64,000 nucleotides of DNA from Limnomonas spitsbergensis. Lineage: Eukaryota; Chlorophyta; Chlorophyceae; Chlamydomonadales. The notes beneath the pieces were generated by a model. That model saw only the letters and a program-made list of their open reading frames with translations. It was not told the origin of the DNA and ran no database searches. The translations under genes were made by a program, and so were the position numbers. Shown here in pieces: positions 1-12,324 of the stretch (position 1 is its first letter; every line of letters starts with the position of its first letter). The DNA is taken from NCBI GenBank assembly GCA_037349105.1, contig JAYJMM010000025.1:992001-1056000 (forward strand), read 5' to 3'.

Positions 1-145
1 TTGAACGGTGACAAAGGATGGCAAATATGTGTGGTGCCAAGATGCTCGCTTACAGATTGACCATTTCCCGACCTCAGCTGCTGGATGGGAGTCCCTACAT
101 GTAAAGTAAGACGCAGCGGTTCCCATGCATTGAATGGTAACAAGT
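1..145. other. Left edge, no supported gene
   Basis: No recognisable gene. A short plus-strand frame (5-109) reads protein-like (…DGKYVWCQDARLQIDHF…) and stops at TAA 107-109. It could be the last exon of a gene entering from the left, but an in-frame stop at 2-4 means it would need a splice acceptor inside the first few codons. Not claimed as a gene. Confidence 0.3.
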
Positions 146-340
146 GGGTCCTTAGGAACTCCCCACACCTCGGTTTGGGGTCCTTAGGAACTCCCCACAC
201 CTCGGTTTGGGGTCCTTAGGAACTCCCCACACCTCGGTTTGGGGTCCTTAGGAACTCCCCACGCCTCGGTTTGGGGTCCTTAGGAACTCCCCACACCTCG
301 GTTTGGGGTCCTTAGGAACTCCCCACACCTCGGTTTGGGG
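146..340. repeat. 32-bp tandem repeat, ~6 copies
   Basis: Direct repeats of a 32-bp unit containing GGTCCTTAGGAACTCCCC, starting at 146 and 178 and repeating every 32 bp. Copies are nearly identical (one CACACC to CACGCC change near 261). There are no unique spacers, so this is a minisatellite and not CRISPR. Confidence 0.9.
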
Positions 341-700
341 AAATCCGAATAACTCCAGCCACCCACACACCCAACCAGGACACCCACTCAGCCAGCCAGC
401 CAGACGTCCATTCCAGCCACTCATAAACCCAACCCATCCACCCAATCCAGCCACCCACCCACCCAACCAGGATATCCACTCAGCCAGCCAGCCAGACGTC
501 CATTCCAGCCACTCATAAACCCAACCCATCCACCCAATCCAGCCACCCACCCACCCAACCCAGCCACCCACCCAATCAAGCCACTCACCCACCTACACAA
601 TCAAGCCACTCACTCACCCACCTACCCAATCCAGCTACTCATCCACCTGACACAGCCACTCACCCACCGACCCAACCCAGCTATCCACCCTCACACCCAG
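341..700. repeat. Degenerate CCCACCCAACC / AGCCACCC repeat tract
   Basis: C/A-rich low-complexity tract with two larger near-identical blocks (about 358-470 and 470-590) and shorter AGCCACTCACCCACC units. It lies downstream of the WD40 exon on the minus strand, beyond the 94-bp array, and probably grew from the same intron. No coding signal. Confidence 0.7.
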
Positions 701-1554
701 TCACTCACCCGCATCGTGCCATCCCCTGAGGTGCTGACTTCAACCCACCCACCCAACCCGTATCCAGTCACCACCCACCCCGCAGCCCACCCAGTCACTC
801 ACCTGCATCGTGCCGTCCACTGAGGTGCTGACTGCAACCCACCCACCCAACCCGTATCCAGTCACCACCCACCCCGCAGCCCACCCAGTCACTCACCTGC
901 ATCGTGCCGTCCACTGAGGTGCTGACTGCAACCCACCCACCCAACCCGTATCCTGCCACCACCCACCCCGCAGCCCACCCAGTCACTCACCTGCATCGTG
1001 CCGTCCACTGAGGTGCTGACTGCAACCCACCCACCCAACCCGTATCCAGTCACCACCCACCCTACAGCCCACCCAGTCACTCACCTGCATCGTGTCGTCC
1101 ACTGAGGTGCTGACTGCAACCCACCCACCCAACCCGTATCCAGTCACCACCCACCCCGCAGCCCACCCATTCACTCACCCGCATCGAGCCATCCACTGAG
1201 GTGCTGACTGCAACCCACCCACCCAACCCGTATCCAGTCACCACCCATCCTGCAGCCCACCCAGTCACTCACCTGCATCGTGCCGTCCACTGAGGTGCTG
1301 ACTGCAACCCACCCACCCAACCCGTATCCAGTCACCACCCACCCTGCAGCCCACCCAGTCACTCACCTGCATCGTGCCGTCCACTGAGGTGCTGACTGCA
1401 ACCCACCCACCCAACCCGTATCCAGTCACCACCCACCCTGCAGCCCACCCAGTCACTCACCTGCATCGTGTCGTCCACAGAGGTGCTGACTGCAACCCAC
1501 CCACCCAACCCGTATCCAGTCACCACCCACCCCGCAGCCCACCCATTCACTCAC
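700..1554 (-). repeat. 94-bp array of a WD40 exon 3' end with its 5' splice site, 9 copies
   Basis: The motif GAGGTGCTGACT recurs at about 730, 824, 918, 1012, 1106, 1199, 1293, 1387 and 1481, then at 1575 in the intact exon. On the minus strand each unit reads AVSTSVDGTMQ followed by GTGAGTGACTGG, which is the end of the WD40 exon plus its donor site. The rest of the unit is intron. Most copies have CAG|GTGAGT where the intact exon has CGG|GTGAGT. Confidence 0.9.
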
Positions 1555-4497
1555 CCGCATCGTGCCATCCACTGAGGTGCTGACTGCAACTGAGCCGTCG
1601 TCAGAAACTGCCACACCGCAGACGGCCGCAGAATGGCCCACCAGAGTGGCGACACACTTGCCTACAGACCGGCAGGCAGTTGGTAAGCAACAGGCAGTTG
1701 GTAAGCAACAGGCAGTTGGTAAGCAAGAGGCAGGTGATAAGCAACAGGCAGTTGGTAAGTTACAGGTAGTTGATAAGCAACAGGCAGTTGGTAAGCAACT
1801 GTCAAAGGTAAGCAACAGTCAGTTGGTGAGCAACAGGCAGTTGGTAAGCACCAGGCAGTTGGTTAGTTACAGGTAGTTGGTTAGCAACGACAGTTGGTAC
1901 TCAACTGGCAGTTGGTAAACAACAGGCAGTTGGTAAGTTACAGGTAGTTGGTAAGCAAGAGGCAGTTAATAAGCAACTGTCAGTTGGTAAGTAACAGGCA
2001 GTTGGTAAGCAACAGGCAGTTGGTAAGTTACAGGTAGTTGGTTAGCAACGGCAGTTGGTACGCAACTGGCAGTTGGTAGGCAACCGGCCAAGACAGGTGA
2101 ACATGCAGGTCTTGAACGACATCTGAAACAAGAACGTCACTTTCTCTGAAGCCGTGAAGCCTCGACCTGACCCCAAACATGAAAAAATCTTAAACAGGGT
2201 GCCCCTTAAGGCCTCGTGTAAAAACACCTCATTGGTGCCCTTAAATTCAACTGACTATTGCAGGATCTATTGCAGGATCTATTGCAGGATCTATTGCAGG
2301 ATCTATCTCACTTGTGGCAGGCCACCATACGCGCAAGGTCCGGTCCAACGACCCGCTGACCGCCACCCGCCCGTCCGGCGTCATCGCCATGGCCGCAACC
2401 CCCGGCGTGTGCCCCACAGCAGCAGTACTGGCATCCGACCCTCTCTGGTGCTCCTAAATTCACCTGTCTATTGCAGAATCTAATGCAGGATCTATCTCAC
2501 CAGTAGCTGGCCATCATACGCGCAAGGTCCGGTCCAACGACCCGCTGACCGCAACCCGCCCGTCCGGCCTTGTGTAAAAGCACCTCACTGGTGCGCCTAA
2601 ATCCACCTGACTATTGCCGGATCTATCTCACCTGTAGCAGGCCACCATACGCGCAAGGTCCAGTCCAATGACCCGCTGACCGCAACACGCCCGTCCGGCG
2701 TCATGGCCATGGCCGCAACCCCCGCCGTGTGCCCCACAGCAGCAGTACTGGCATCCGACCCTGGACAGGTCTGCTGGCCCTGCTGGCACATACTGCCGCT
2801 CTCGATGCCAGAAGCTTGCTGTTCTGCCATGTCGGGTGAGAGCCGCGGCTGCGGACGGACCTTGACATTGGTGACATCCCCGCTGTGCCCGGCAGCGGCG
2901 CCCTCGCTGGCGCTTGTCATCAGGCTGTCGAGGCCGTCCAGCCACCCATGGCCGGCCCTCCTCTGCTGAGACTGGCCGACGGCAATGCATTCCCCGACGA
3001 TTGTCCGGGACCCCCCCCTCCAGTCATGGAAGGGGCCTGCCGCCATCTCGCCGCCGCCGTCTGCGCTGAGAATCAACCCGTCATGCCAGTGGTCGGGTTT
3101 CAACCTCAGGTCGCAGGCGGTCTTGATTAGCACCGGCCGGTCCACAGCCGGACCCAAACAGCTCGTCATGGGACGGTAGGAACGGCGGGGACTGTCGCCG
3201 CTGGGGGCGCGGTCACTGCAGGGGCCACGGTCGCCTCCGGGGGTGCGGCTGATGCTGCTTAACCTGGTCGGAGGAGCCAGACCTGCCTCCAATGCTTCCA
3301 ATGCGGCGGCGGCGGCGGCAGCGGCGGCGGCAGCAGCAGCGGCGGCGGCTCGTGGAGACTGGGTGCTGTTTGCCCGTGGCAGCAGCGGCCGTGGGGACAG
3401 GCACTGGGGTTTGTTGTAACTCTGAGGGAGAGACAGCTGTTGTCGCAGGGGAGGGGGCGGCTCTTGGGACTGAAGGGACCAGGTTTCAGGCTGGCGTTTC
3501 TGCTGTTTCTGCTGCTGCTGCTGCTGCTGAAGATGATGGTACCTTGGGCTGCGGTGACTAGTGGTACTTTCGCTGCAGGCAAAGGTGTCCTCTTGCTCGG
3601 AGGATAAGCTACGGTCGTAATCATGCAAGGCCTTATGGGCGCGCTTTGCTACCTGCTGCAGGGAATTTTACGGGAATTGTATGGGGTTTTCACTCATGCA
3701 ATGCTTCCTGCTGGTGATTCTGTGCAGTGTGTTAAGCATGCAATGTTTCCTGTATGGGACGGGCGCCCGCAAATCACACACTGGGTTTGTCTTCCTGTGC
3801 TTCCCCATGGGCTCGCACCCCCCCTGCCTGGAGTTTTGTGATTTCTTTCGATGGCATCTTTTTGTGGGACAGCTGACTCGATACAGCATGATACGCCGCA
3901 ATACGGCACAGGTTCAGCCGGATTGTACTACCAAAGTGCCAAGATACATCTCGATCCGTCACAGGTTCAGCCGGATTGTGCCCAGCCTTGCCCAACCTTG
4001 ACCGACCAGCCTACGGCCGGTGGCCCACTCATACTGCAGAGCCTGCTGCACGAGGCCTCCTCAATCAAAGGCCGTGACGTAGCTAAATTGTAGCTGAAGC
4101 ACACTTATAACATAAAAAAGGTGACCCCTTGCCGACAGCCCACCTGTTGATGATGAACACCACCCTGAGCATTTGGGTGGAAGAGGCTGGTGCCGTGGTG
4201 CCGCTGCTGCCACTCCTTGTCTAGCTCATGCTGCTGTGTCAACTGTTGATTCAAAGGCGCTCCAGGTGTTGACGGCGGCGGTGCTGATGGATGACGGTTA
4301 AGGGACCGCTTTTGCGGCAGTTGTTGCAAAGGCTGTTGCGGTGACTGTTGCGGTGGCTGTTGCAGAGGCGGTTGGCGGTTGCGGGGAACCGCGGTTTCTG
4401 GGTGGTCTCGGTCCGGGAGCACCTTGTTGGAAAAGGGATTGTTCTTCTGCTCCCTCTGCATCTCCAGCGGCATGATGTGAGGGAGAGTAATACCCGT
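1555..4497 (-). CDS. WD40-repeat protein, partial
   Basis: I place three exons on the minus strand. The upstream one (about 4497-4144) is glutamine/proline-rich and ends HHQQ|GTGGGC. The middle one (3655-2632) starts after CCCTGCAG with QVAKRAHKALHDYD, runs through poly-Gln and a poly-Ala tract, and ends in a WD40 repeat (GHTAGVAAMAMTPDGRVAVS…LRVWWPATG). The third (1662-1555) continues in phase as GKCVATLVGHSAAVCGVAVS…STSVDGTMR. The GH…D…W spacing is that of WD40 beta-propellers, which act as binding platforms. Partners and function are unknown. Further WD40 blades must lie left of the window or be lost, so the C-terminus is missing. The two WD40 exons are firm because phase and motif agree. 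The upstream exon and the true start are uncertain. Confidence 0.7.
1675..2090. repeat. 17-19 bp GGCAGTTGGTAAGCAAC array
   Basis: About 20 imperfect copies of ACAGGCAGTTGGTAAGCA with variants (TTACAGGTAGTTGGT). It lies immediately upstream, in minus-strand terms, of the acceptor of the WD40 exon at 1662, in the intron between the two WD40 exons. Read on the minus strand it is pyrimidine-containing (GCTTACCAACTGCCT) and may extend the polypyrimidine tract. Confidence 0.85.
2240..2575 (-). repeat. Two partial copies of the WD40 exon 3' end, plus a 14-bp repeat
   Basis: Minus strand: a long copy of the exon end (about 2450-2315; reads AAVGHTPGVAAMAMTPDGR…) and a shorter one (about 2565-2500) repeat the end of the intact exon at 2632, including the donor GTGAGATAG. 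At 2248-2306 there are four tandem copies of CTATTGCAGGATCT, which is the sequence just inside that donor. Only the copy at 2632 is joined to the long open exon. Confidence 0.85.
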
Positions 4498-6189
4498 GGC
4501 TGGATGAGCTGGAGATGCTTTTTGCTAAGGTCCGCCGACTGTTGTTGGATCTTTTGGATCAATGGGAGATAAATGCTTGATTGCTGCTAAGGTTTGCTGT
4601 GGCTGGATCAGCTGGGTGCTGATAGGAGAATGTTACTAGATAGTAGTATCAATGGGCTCCGATTCTAAGGAAGGAAACGATGGCTTCAAGTAGAAAGGTG
4701 GAGGAAGCTAAGCTAGCTGCCACCGGCCGGTTGTCCTTGCTAGCCAATGTTTCTCGACGTCGGCGTGAGCAAATGATGGATGTCGCTCGCTCGATGTGCT
4801 GCTAGATGGCTGGATTGCATGATCGAAACGTGAAGAGCCCGTCGTCATAAGCCACTCAGTCATTAAATCTGCTAGCAGCTGGACTTCCGTATCGAGGCCA
4901 CGCACAGGAGCTGACGCAGCATTCACTCTTCAGTATGACGCCCTCTCTTTATTCAGCACCAGAGGCGTGTGGACGCTGCAAGCGTGCGTTGCAGCATTTA
5001 GAATTGGTCGGGCCTTCGCTCGGTGGTGCGTGCGATGTCGCGTCACGCACTGTCGCTGGCTCGTGGCTTCTTCTACGCACACTGGACACCCCGGTACTAT
5101 TTCCCCCCAATAATAGCGAGCTGCGAAGATTAGTGTATGAAAAGCATCCACTTGAGGGCGTCGGAGAGTGATGTGCGCAGCGCGTGGTATTGAAATATTC
5201 AAGGTGGGGGGTAGGCGGCTGGTTGGGCAGCCTATTCCCCACACAGTCAAGATGCCGATTCCCTTTCCCCTGATTCCCGTCAGCACGACTGATGAATGGT
5301 AAAAGGAATCGGTACGACAAGTGTGACAGAAGCTGATTCCTTAGCACATCCAATAATGAAAAGTGTGTCCATACGGAATATGCTTTGGCAGCTTCCCGCG
5401 GGGTGGGGTCAGAGAATCTGGGGAAGGTGACCGCGAAAAGCAGTCGGGATATGCGTGGAGACTATTGCCGTTTCATGGGCCGCGTCAGGCCGCGCCTTTC
5501 ATAAAGCACAGCGAACGCATCAGCAGATGCAGCAGAGCAGGTAGAAATGCGGCATGGTGTCGAGCAGGACTTAGTCGACTCGAAAGAATAGGTGATAGAC
5601 ACCAACGCGATTCAAAATCGGCAGCCATGTGTACGACCTATGCCCTGGACAACCACGCTCCGCAGGGTCCAACCAGAAACGACCTCTGCGGAACTCTTCC
5701 GCAGGCCATTAGACCATCGTACATTTGTTTTCTCCGCAGTCAATCAGAAACGGGCTGTTAGGCTAGCAAGGTTTTGACCACAAGGTTTTGACCACAAGGT
5801 TTTGACCACTGTTTGTCGTACACCTCCAGTGCATCATTATGTGCCTGGAGTTGTGGCCTTGCAGCGAACAGGGCTGCAATCCTCTCCAGACCCCTGATAA
5901 AAGGGTTCATGTATATATGACGACAATCTTAGAATATCACGTGTGCAAAAATCACTAGCCTGCACTGATGGGGGGCAGACTTGAAAATGGGAGACCTCAT
6001 CATGGAAACGCGAGGAGCTTGGCGAGAGCTTCTCGAATCTTATCTTTTTGCTTTCAGGCCCAACGGTGACCAATGTACGGAGGTTCAACCAATGAGTATT
6101 TTGAATATTGCATATCGGCTAACACAGCTGAAAACATTCCAACCCTGAGAAAACTGCATGATATGAAGCTCTCACTGAATAGGGCAGGT
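4498..6189. other. Unassigned region
   Basis: No recognised gene. Minus-strand frames around 4700-5350 (one containing GCPVCVEEATSQRQC) look partly coding and could be upstream exons of the WD40 gene or a decayed transposon, but nothing identifies them. At 5772-5808 there are three copies of AAGGTTTTGACCAC. Confidence 0.3.
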
Positions 6190-7056
6190 GTCGCACCATA
6201 TATAGAGCAGTAAACGCGCCAATATGGTAAACTCCGTAATCTCCGGTAAAGGCGCCTTACAGAGGTGTCCTTCTCCTCACAAACAGGCTCCTTGAACATC
6301 AGACAAGAGCTGTTAACTGGCTACTGTAAGGCTACTGTAAGGTTCAGCCCTAGCAGGAAGTCTCTCTGCCTAGGGGAAAGTCTGGGTGTCCCTGTCTCGT
6401 GGGTACCGCCCCTACTACTTCACTCGAGATGTGCGCTTCAGGTCCGTGGCGGACTTCTTCCTCACGACAGTGATGAACGCCTACGGGCAGACTCAGTGAC
6501 TACTCACTGGCTGCGGGTGCTCATCGAGTTAAGCTTCGAAACTTGTATTTGAATGTCAGGCAATATCTTTGGGAGGCACAGGCCTTCTGGCTGTCTGGTC
6601 GCGATCCAGCTGGGCGATGATAAGGGCACTTACCGCGTCACACGCGGTGAGGGGACGGGAACGTAGACTGCGTACTTCTCTTCTCCAGTGGTCTCGACCC
6701 TCGACTGAGGTTCTTCTTCTCTCCTGCTATCTCAGCGGAGGTTGAGCTTGTCTTGACTTGATATAGGTACTGACGTTATGAACACCTCAGGTCTCATGCA
6801 TTGGATGACGGCCGGAGCTTGTTACATAAGAGGTCTGTCCTTTAGAAAGGGACGAAGTAGCTAGTTTGGCAATTGCCGGGATATATATTGAATCGGCAAA
6901 CCCTAATTCAGAGTACGGGAAAGCTAAACCCCTAGCGTGAGCGGGTTTCTGGGTTCCAGTTCAAATAAGGAGACTCCGCAGGGAAGCTGCGAAGTCTCCG
7001 CGGTCGCAAACTGCGGCCTAAACGGTTCTGGCACGTATACCGTAATATACGTGACA
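6190..7056. repeat. Uninterrupted copy of a ~0.87 kb repeat (parts A and B)
   Basis: Part A (6190-6424) recurs at 7060-7292 and part B (6425-7056) recurs at 15452-16089. Here A and B are contiguous, with junction CACTCGAGATG. Part B is about 98% identical to its distant copy; I see roughly ten differences, one a 5-bp indel near 6826. Part B contains a 12/13-bp hairpin (6969-6999, GGAGACTCCGCAG against CTGCGAAGTCTCC). No protein is evident. Confidence 0.85.
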
Positions 7057-7292
7057 GCTGTCGCACCATAAAGCAGTAAACGCGCCAATATGGTAAACTC
7101 CGTAATCTCCGGTAAAGGCGCCTTAGAGAGGTGTCCCTCTACTCACAAACAGGATCCTTGTACTTCAGACAAGAGCTGTTAACTGGCTACTGTAAGGCTA
7201 CTGTAAGGTTCAGCCCTAGCAGGAAGTCTCTCTGCCTAGGGGAAAGTCTGGGTGTCCCTGTCTCGTGGGTACCGCCCCTACTACTTCACTCG

Positions 7293-8069
7293 CCCCCCCG
7301 CTCCTCAGCGTTAAGCCTATCGGGCATGCGCTGGGAGCCGGAAAAAGGGGTCGGTACTGTTAGGAAGAAACTTCTGGCAATATGTACACCTCAGAAGATC
7401 AAAGTATCAAAGCAAATCTGCCTGGTTCAGGCCTCCTCCGCCTCTGCCTGGTTCAGGCTATACACATATCTGCCTGGTTCAGGCTGTCTTCAAAGCAAAA
7501 ATCACAAAATCTCCGCAGGCAATGCGCACATACTGCGCGTCATTCTAAGCATCTCAGCTGCTCAGCACCAAATGTTGCTGTTAATCAGAATCATCAGGCC
7601 AGGCTAGGTATAACCGCTGCTCTTGCCCCACTGCGCCATAGCCGCCTGGTCTTCAAGGCCACAGGAAATGTGCGCCGCAGCAGCGGGACTCTGCCCCCTG
7701 CAGTACTATTACTACTCCACAAAATCAAGTGTCGTCGTCCATCGCTTCCAGCATATGTACTACCGCAGCCTTGCTGCTGCGGCTCTTGAGAAACAAATTT
7801 TTAACGCGTCGCTGCCGTATCCTCCGTTCCAATCTTGCATTTCCAGCCTTCGGCCCGCTGGCCGCCCGCCCACTGCCTGCCGGGTACTAGGACAAGCCGC
7901 GCTGCGCCTGAAGGTATCTTCCGCTACGCAGGCGCCTGCCCGCTCCATGCCGGTTACGGCGTGGGGACCGTCAAGTGCTCAGCAGCCTTGCCGCTCTGGG
8001 CTAGGCTTAACCATAGCCCGCGTCCTCCGTATGCCCCTCTAGGGCTGACTCCTCCTCTTTGTTGGAAGC
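7293..8069. other. Non-coding left arm of the insert
   Basis: No supported gene. Contains three close copies of TGCCTGGTTCAGGC (about 7420-7485). In minus-strand terms this is the 3' arm beyond the long reading frame, and nothing resembling a polymerase domain is present. Confidence 0.5.
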
Positions 8070-9394
8070 CTAGCGCCACCTTGGCCCATCTATGGACCGC
8101 TCGCGGGGTGACACTGGCCTCTCTTCATCCAAGGAATATCTTCCTCCAAAAAGTCTCTGCCTCCAAGAAGCCTCTCGCTCCTCTTCCTCCTCTTCTGTCT
8201 CTTCCCCCTCTTCCGTCTCATTCTCCTCTTCTGCCGCAGGCCTGTGATCTGTGACAGACAGGTCCCCCATTTCCAGGGCGAACTTCTCCCACAGCACCAC
8301 CTGCTGCGTCAGTACAGTGATCTGCTCCTCATCGGTCATACTCAAGTACCCTGGCACCGTGATCACGAACGTGCTCAGCTTGACCCTGGTGGCCACTGGC
8401 AACCCCTCATAGAACATGTGCGAGACCGAGTGCCTTCTGCCAAAGTAGTCCACTGCATCCCTGGAGATCTGCAACAGCTCTGTTGTGGACAGTACTCTGT
8501 GCGCAAACGCCTCCACTGTCTCCTCTGGCTTGACCTCTGGATCCAAGGTGGTTTTGACTCCCAGCTTGAGGTTGGTGATCGCGGATCTCTCATCCGAGGT
8601 CGGCTTCCCCACCTCCTCCTTTACCACCCTGATCCACAGGGTAAGCAGGGAAACCTCACAGCACTGCTCCTCTGCTGGAGCGGCCCACTGCCCCCTGATC
8701 CTTTCCATCTCCTTGGTGGCCCTGTCCCCTGCGTGGGGCACTACCCTGATGGCCACCATCAACGGCCCCACACTGGCAGGCTTGTTGTTCCACAACCTGG
8801 CCAGGGATCGCACGAGCATGAACATGGCCGAGGGTGACTGGCAGGATCCAATAATTTCCCCTGCCACCACGGCCAGCGCCGGTGGTTCATCCGACAGCGC
8901 CAGCCTGTTGTGTGATCCCCAATAGCCACACGCTTGGCAATATTTCTTGGCTGCAACCGCGCCCGGGTGTGACATATCCAACACCGGCATGTTGCCTTGG
9001 ATAGCTGGGATTTTGGTATATTTGGCCACCCCTGCCAGCTGCAGGACCATCTGCTGCAGCAGCTGCAGGTTCATCCTTGCTTGCTCCCTATCGAGCCTCT
9101 TCATTTCCTGGTCGCTAGACTCCCGCCTGGCCCCTGGCCCGCGCCTGTCCGCTCCACCTGACCCCGACTCGTCTGAACTGGAGTCTGATCCAGATCCGCC
9201 ACTGTCGCCCCCTGGTGGGCTGCGACTGCGCTGGTACTGGCTGTTTCTGCGGCCAGCCCCATCCTGGGCTTGTCCGGACGACTGTCTGCCGGCCCTGCCC
9301 GCGGAGCCTCTGCTCCTCTCGGGTGGCGGCTGATCAGCCTCATCTCTGCTTTTTCTCTCCTCTGGGCCAGACTCCCGAGGCTGTGTTCCTCTGC

Positions 9395-9840
9395 CGGATT
9401 CTGCCTGCCCCCTCGGCGGCTTCTGGCTTGGCCCGCCTGGTTGTGTCCTCCTGCCGTTTTCTGCCTGCCCCCTGGGCGGCTCCTGGCTTTGCCAGTTTGG
9501 CTGTTCCCTGCCGTCTGCCTGCCCCCTGGGCGGCTCCTGGCTCTGCCAGCTCGGCTGTTTCTTGCCGTATGCCTGCCCCCTGGGCGGCTCCTGGCTCTGC
9601 CAGCTCGGCTGTTTCTTTCCGTCTGCCTACCCCCTGGGCGGCTCCTGGCTCTGCCAGCTTGGCTGTTCCCTGCCGTCTGCCTGCCCCCTGGGCGGCTCCT
9701 GGCTCTGCCAGCTTGGCTGTTCCCTGCCGTATGCCTGCCCCCTGGGCGGCTCCTGGCTCTGCCAGCTTGGCTGTTTCTTTCCATCTGCCTGCCCCCTGGG
9801 CGGCTCCTGGCTCTGCCAGCTTGGCTGTGTCCCTCCTGTG
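9395..9840 (-). repeat. 54-bp in-frame repeat, ~8 copies
   Basis: Encodes 18-aa units QPSWQSQEPPRGQADGRE within the giant frame. Because 54 is a multiple of three and lacks stops, all three minus-strand frames stay open here and give misleading overlapping frames. One unit carries the TAG at 9627. Confidence 0.9.
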
Positions 9841-12324
9841 TAATTCCTGACCCAGGAATATGACAGCACCTCCTCTCTGGCCTCTCTGGACCCTGGGGTG
9901 GGCGCGGCCCTTGCCTGCTGCTGCCACCTTTGGACCTCCCTGAGGTCCTCTGGTTGTTGCACAGCTGTTTCATAACCTTCCCACTCTTGATCCTCCACTT
10001 CTTCATCCTCGGGTTCAGATCCAGGCTCCTCCTGATCTCCCTTCACCCCATTGCACCACTCATCTGCGAAGGCCTTAACGGCAAGGGCTGCCTCGCGTCC
10101 TGCTCCTCCCTTGGACGCCTGTCCAAGGGCGGCCAACAGCGTCGCCCTGTCCTGCCCCGTGTGTGGAATCCCCATCATGGCCTTCGTTGCCCATTTCCTC
10201 ATATGATGGGCCCTGAATTCCTCAATCGCATTCACCTGATCGCTGAAGTGGGAGAAATACATGGAGCAAACTTGCTTCCACAGGTTCGCCGCCCACCGCA
10301 GAATCCCCCTCCAGCCGATCGGCTGCAGAACCTCCTCAATCAGCTCTTGTAGATCTGCCACCTTCACCGCCCTGGAGTGCTCTGACTCTCTGGGGCCTTC
10401 CTCCTGTGCCCACGCTGGATTATTGGAAAATCCATACAGGCCGCCCCCTCGGCTGCCGCCTCTCTTCTCTTGGCCGCTAAATCCCTCCTTGGATCTCTGC
10501 ACAGGCCTGCCCACACTGGGGGGAAACCTGGACAGGGGTGTTCCGTACACCGTGGACCCTACCACCCTCCTGACTGGAGTGCGGCGCGGCCTCAGCTGCC
10601 TCCTCGGATGCAGCCCTGCCCTCAGCTGCGGCCCTTTTTGCACTTGCACCTCTGGGATGGGATCTGACAGCTCTTCTTCCCACATCAGGTCAGCCAACGG
10701 CTTTCCCACCGGCACAGCCGCCCTTTTGCTCTGGATCCGCGGTTCATCGCTCTCCTGCGAAACCTGCCTGGCCATTGCTGGTTTGGCTCCTGCCCCCTCG
10801 CGCTTGACTTCTGCAGGTCCGCGCCTGGCCACACTCACCTCTACTTTCACTAGCGGCTCGCCTGCCCTGACCTTGTCACGGCCTGCAAGCCCCTCTGGGC
10901 CTGCGGCGACATCCGCCCTTTGGTCACTTTGGCTGGACTTCTCCTTGACCCGCTGCGCAGTCCTTGCCCCCCTGGGTGGATTCTGCTGCACAGCGGCGTC
11001 TGGACCACAGTCCCGCCCCGTATCTCCGCTCTGGGATACTTCATCTGCTGGATCCAAGATCAGCTCTGGGGTTCCTCCCCCTTGCGTCGGCCACTGCTCA
11101 GCTTCCAGGCTCTTCCTGGGGTCCGCGGGCACCGGGCCCCCTCGGCCAATTCCTTTTTGTGTCCCCTGGACACGCACCGTACCATCAGCCAGCTTCCCTT
11201 CCTCCGCGGACAGGGAGCGGTCTTGCACTGGCACCCTGCGCGCGCCTGCGGCCGGATCTGCTGGCCCGGCCAGCTTCACCGCAATCCGCATTGCTTCCTC
11301 TGCAATCACTGCATCACTGGCCTCAGCCGGGTCCTCACCCGGCTCCAGCCCCCTCTGGATGTTGGCATCCATGAGGTGCTCACATGCATTGTCGCTGTGC
11401 TCGCACTCGAACCCGCAGAACATGCATACTCTTCCGGGGTAATGCCTCATGGCCTGACGCATGGCATTGCGGGTGTCCATCCGCTGCTGACGATCACCTG
11501 TTGCGCGATCCTCCCAGAGCCTGGCCAGCTCCACATCTGCAGGCACCGCAGCATGGAATGATACCAGCCACACATTCCTGCTGCTGCTGTTGTCCACGGG
11601 TGCTGGCACCGGAGACCTGCTGCTCCTAGCTTCATCCACGTCACTGTCAGCTGCCCTGCCTTGTGGCAACAACGTCTGCAGTTTCTTTGCCAAGCGACGC
11701 TTCATCATCCTCAGCTGCCTGGTCATTCTCATCTGCCAGGCAATCCCTGGCTGCCTGGCCATCCACAGCTGCCTGGCCATTCCATTGAGCTTCTGCTGGT
11801 ACCAGTTCACCTTTTCCCTCAGCATGGGTATGGGGATATCCAGCTCCATTGACCCCTCACGATTCTCTGCCGCAACAGGCTTGGGTGAGTGTCCTCTGGG
11901 TTCCCCATGGGCACTGCCCTGTCTGGTTGGGCTTGTTTCCCTTGTGCCCGGGATCGCCTGCCTTGCCCCTTCAGTTGGACCTTGCACGGCCAACCCCTCT
12001 GGCAGGTTGCCTGCCTGGCCCCCCTTCAGTCATGAGGCCTCGACCTGGGACTGGCTAGGGCCGTCGGCAGCTGCAGGCACACCTGCCACACCCTTGGGCG
12101 CCCCCAGCCATATGATGGCCTGCTGGGCCGCCCCTGGTTCCTGTGTTGCCACCTGGCCCCCTCCTGGAGCTGCTGCCACCGGTGGTGTAAAAGGCCCATC
12201 CTCTTCTGGCTGGTGCATCTGCACCAGCACCGGCGCCTGCCTGTGCACGTGGGCCTCAATCTCCCTTGATTCTGCTGGTTCCTCGGCCACCTTCTGGTTC
12301 AGCTTCTGCTCCCACAAATGCAGG

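Noticed and set aside
5..109. Short plus-strand frame DGKYVWCQDARLQ
   Set aside because: 35 codons, no recognised family, no clear acceptor; could be chance.
146..1560. CRISPR-like array
   Set aside because: Repeats are contiguous with no unique spacers, and the host is a eukaryote; same for the 46-, 66-, 134- and 148-bp arrays.
9101..10006. Separate 301-codon minus-strand gene (RARSRPGGRQ repeats)
   Set aside because: Out-of-frame reading of the 54-bp array; the true frame (QPSWQSQEPPRG) continues through it, apart from one TAG, into the gag-like part.
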